From positions 1 through 42,793 of the forward strand of contig JAEWQF010000033.1 in the NCBI GenBank assembly GCA_023399295.1: DNA of 42,793 nt, read 5' to 3'. The position numbers and the translations under genes are program-made. The stretch comes from Bacteroidota bacterium (GTDB lineage Bacteria > Bacteroidota > Bacteroidia > Bacteroidales > Dysgonomonadaceae). Positions within the stretch are counted from its first letter, which is position 1. Each line of letters starts with the position of its first letter. Shown in pieces: positions 42,575 to 42,793 of this stretch. Under the pieces are notes generated by a model. That model was not told where the DNA came from. It searched no databases and saw only the letters and a list, made by a program, of their open reading frames with translations.

Positions 42575-42793
42575 ATGGAATTGAAGGGAAAGATAGCCCT
42601 GATAACAGGAGCAACAAGAGGTATTGGTGAATGTATTGCCCTCAGACTGGCCTCGATGGGGATGAAACTGGTTATTACCGGAAGAGATTTGGATAAACTG
42701 GAAAAATTGAAAGTAAGCATACAAAAGTATGCACCCCAACCGCACCTGGTTGTTGCCGATATTTCTGATCCGGAAACACCGGTGAGATTGATA
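42575..42793 (+). CDS. Short-chain dehydrogenase/reductase, 5' part
   Basis: The first 73 residues of an SDR-family oxidoreductase; the rest lies beyond the window. The cofactor loop is intact (ALITGATRGIGECIA), followed by VITGRDLDKL (the basic Arg suggests NADPH) and VVADISDP (the Asp-X-X of strand 4). The catalytic Ser-Tyr-Lys part is not visible. I chose the ATG at 42575 (MELKGKIAL); an in-frame ATG at 42563 would add four residues and leave a leader of only about 7 nt. The gene diverges from the TetR-exporter operon. Confidence 0.9.
   Translation, partial: MELKGKIALITGATRGIGECIALRLASMGMKLVITGRDLDKLEKLKVSIQKYAPQPHLVVADISDPETPVRLI

Overview
The window looks like chromosomal DNA from a Bacteroidales bacterium, possibly of the Dysgonomonadaceae/Porphyromonadaceae type. 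The evidence is the T9SS translocon gene sprA next to ruvA, the Bacteroidetes two-component pair rprX/rprY, a lipoprotein TamA homologue (TamL) behind tamB, a DUF2027-Smr protein, and repeated matches to the Bacteroidetes promoter (-33 TTTG, about 20 nt, -7 TAnnTTTG). The genus is not decided by the sequence. I saw no rRNA, tRNA, CRISPR array, intact insertion sequence or prophage gene.

Layout. Bases 1-7,600: the 3' end of a cytochrome c assembly gene (ccsA), a gap with a decayed reading frame, a Gfo/Idh/MocA oxidoreductase, then a minus-strand series: an alginate-export-type porin; a yicC-gmk-esterase-BASS transporter operon; and a CDP-alcohol phosphatidyltransferase. Bases 7,700-18,000: rprX-rprY with a clear terminator, the 7.1 kb sprA gene, and ruvA. 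Bases 18,000-21,100: an acyl-ACP thioesterase divergent from ruvA, and a minus-strand operon smr-LEA14 lipoprotein-argR. Bases 21,200-29,300: a long-form queA, then tamB-tamL. Bases 29,500-32,250: a small conserved protein behind a Fur-box-like site, then an operon of a membrane protein, a winged-helix regulator and a DUF4153 membrane protein. Bases 32,280-35,540: arsR-arsC-acr3 and an APC permease. Bases 35,600-42,450: a seven-gene minus-strand operon (TetR, TolC-type channel, HlyD-type adaptor, two ABC ATPases, two ABC-2 permeases), which is a complete tripartite exporter. The window ends inside a short-chain dehydrogenase gene.

How the genes work together. Much of the window serves the cell envelope: SprA (type 9 secretion), TamB/TamL (envelope transport and assembly), a porin, RprXY (envelope sensing) and the ABC/TolC exporter. 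Three local regulators (ArsR, a winged-helix protein, TetR) sit in or at the head of the operon they probably control. In each case a dyad or direct-repeat element overlaps the promoter core, and this is the most informative non-coding signal here. I found no convincing new multi-gene system. The best candidates for follow-up are the ars promoter whose -33 and -7 boxes both lie inside near-identical operators, the winged-helix/DUF4153 operon with a near-perfect operator on its -7 box, and the Fur-box-like site before an uncharacterised cysteine-bearing protein.
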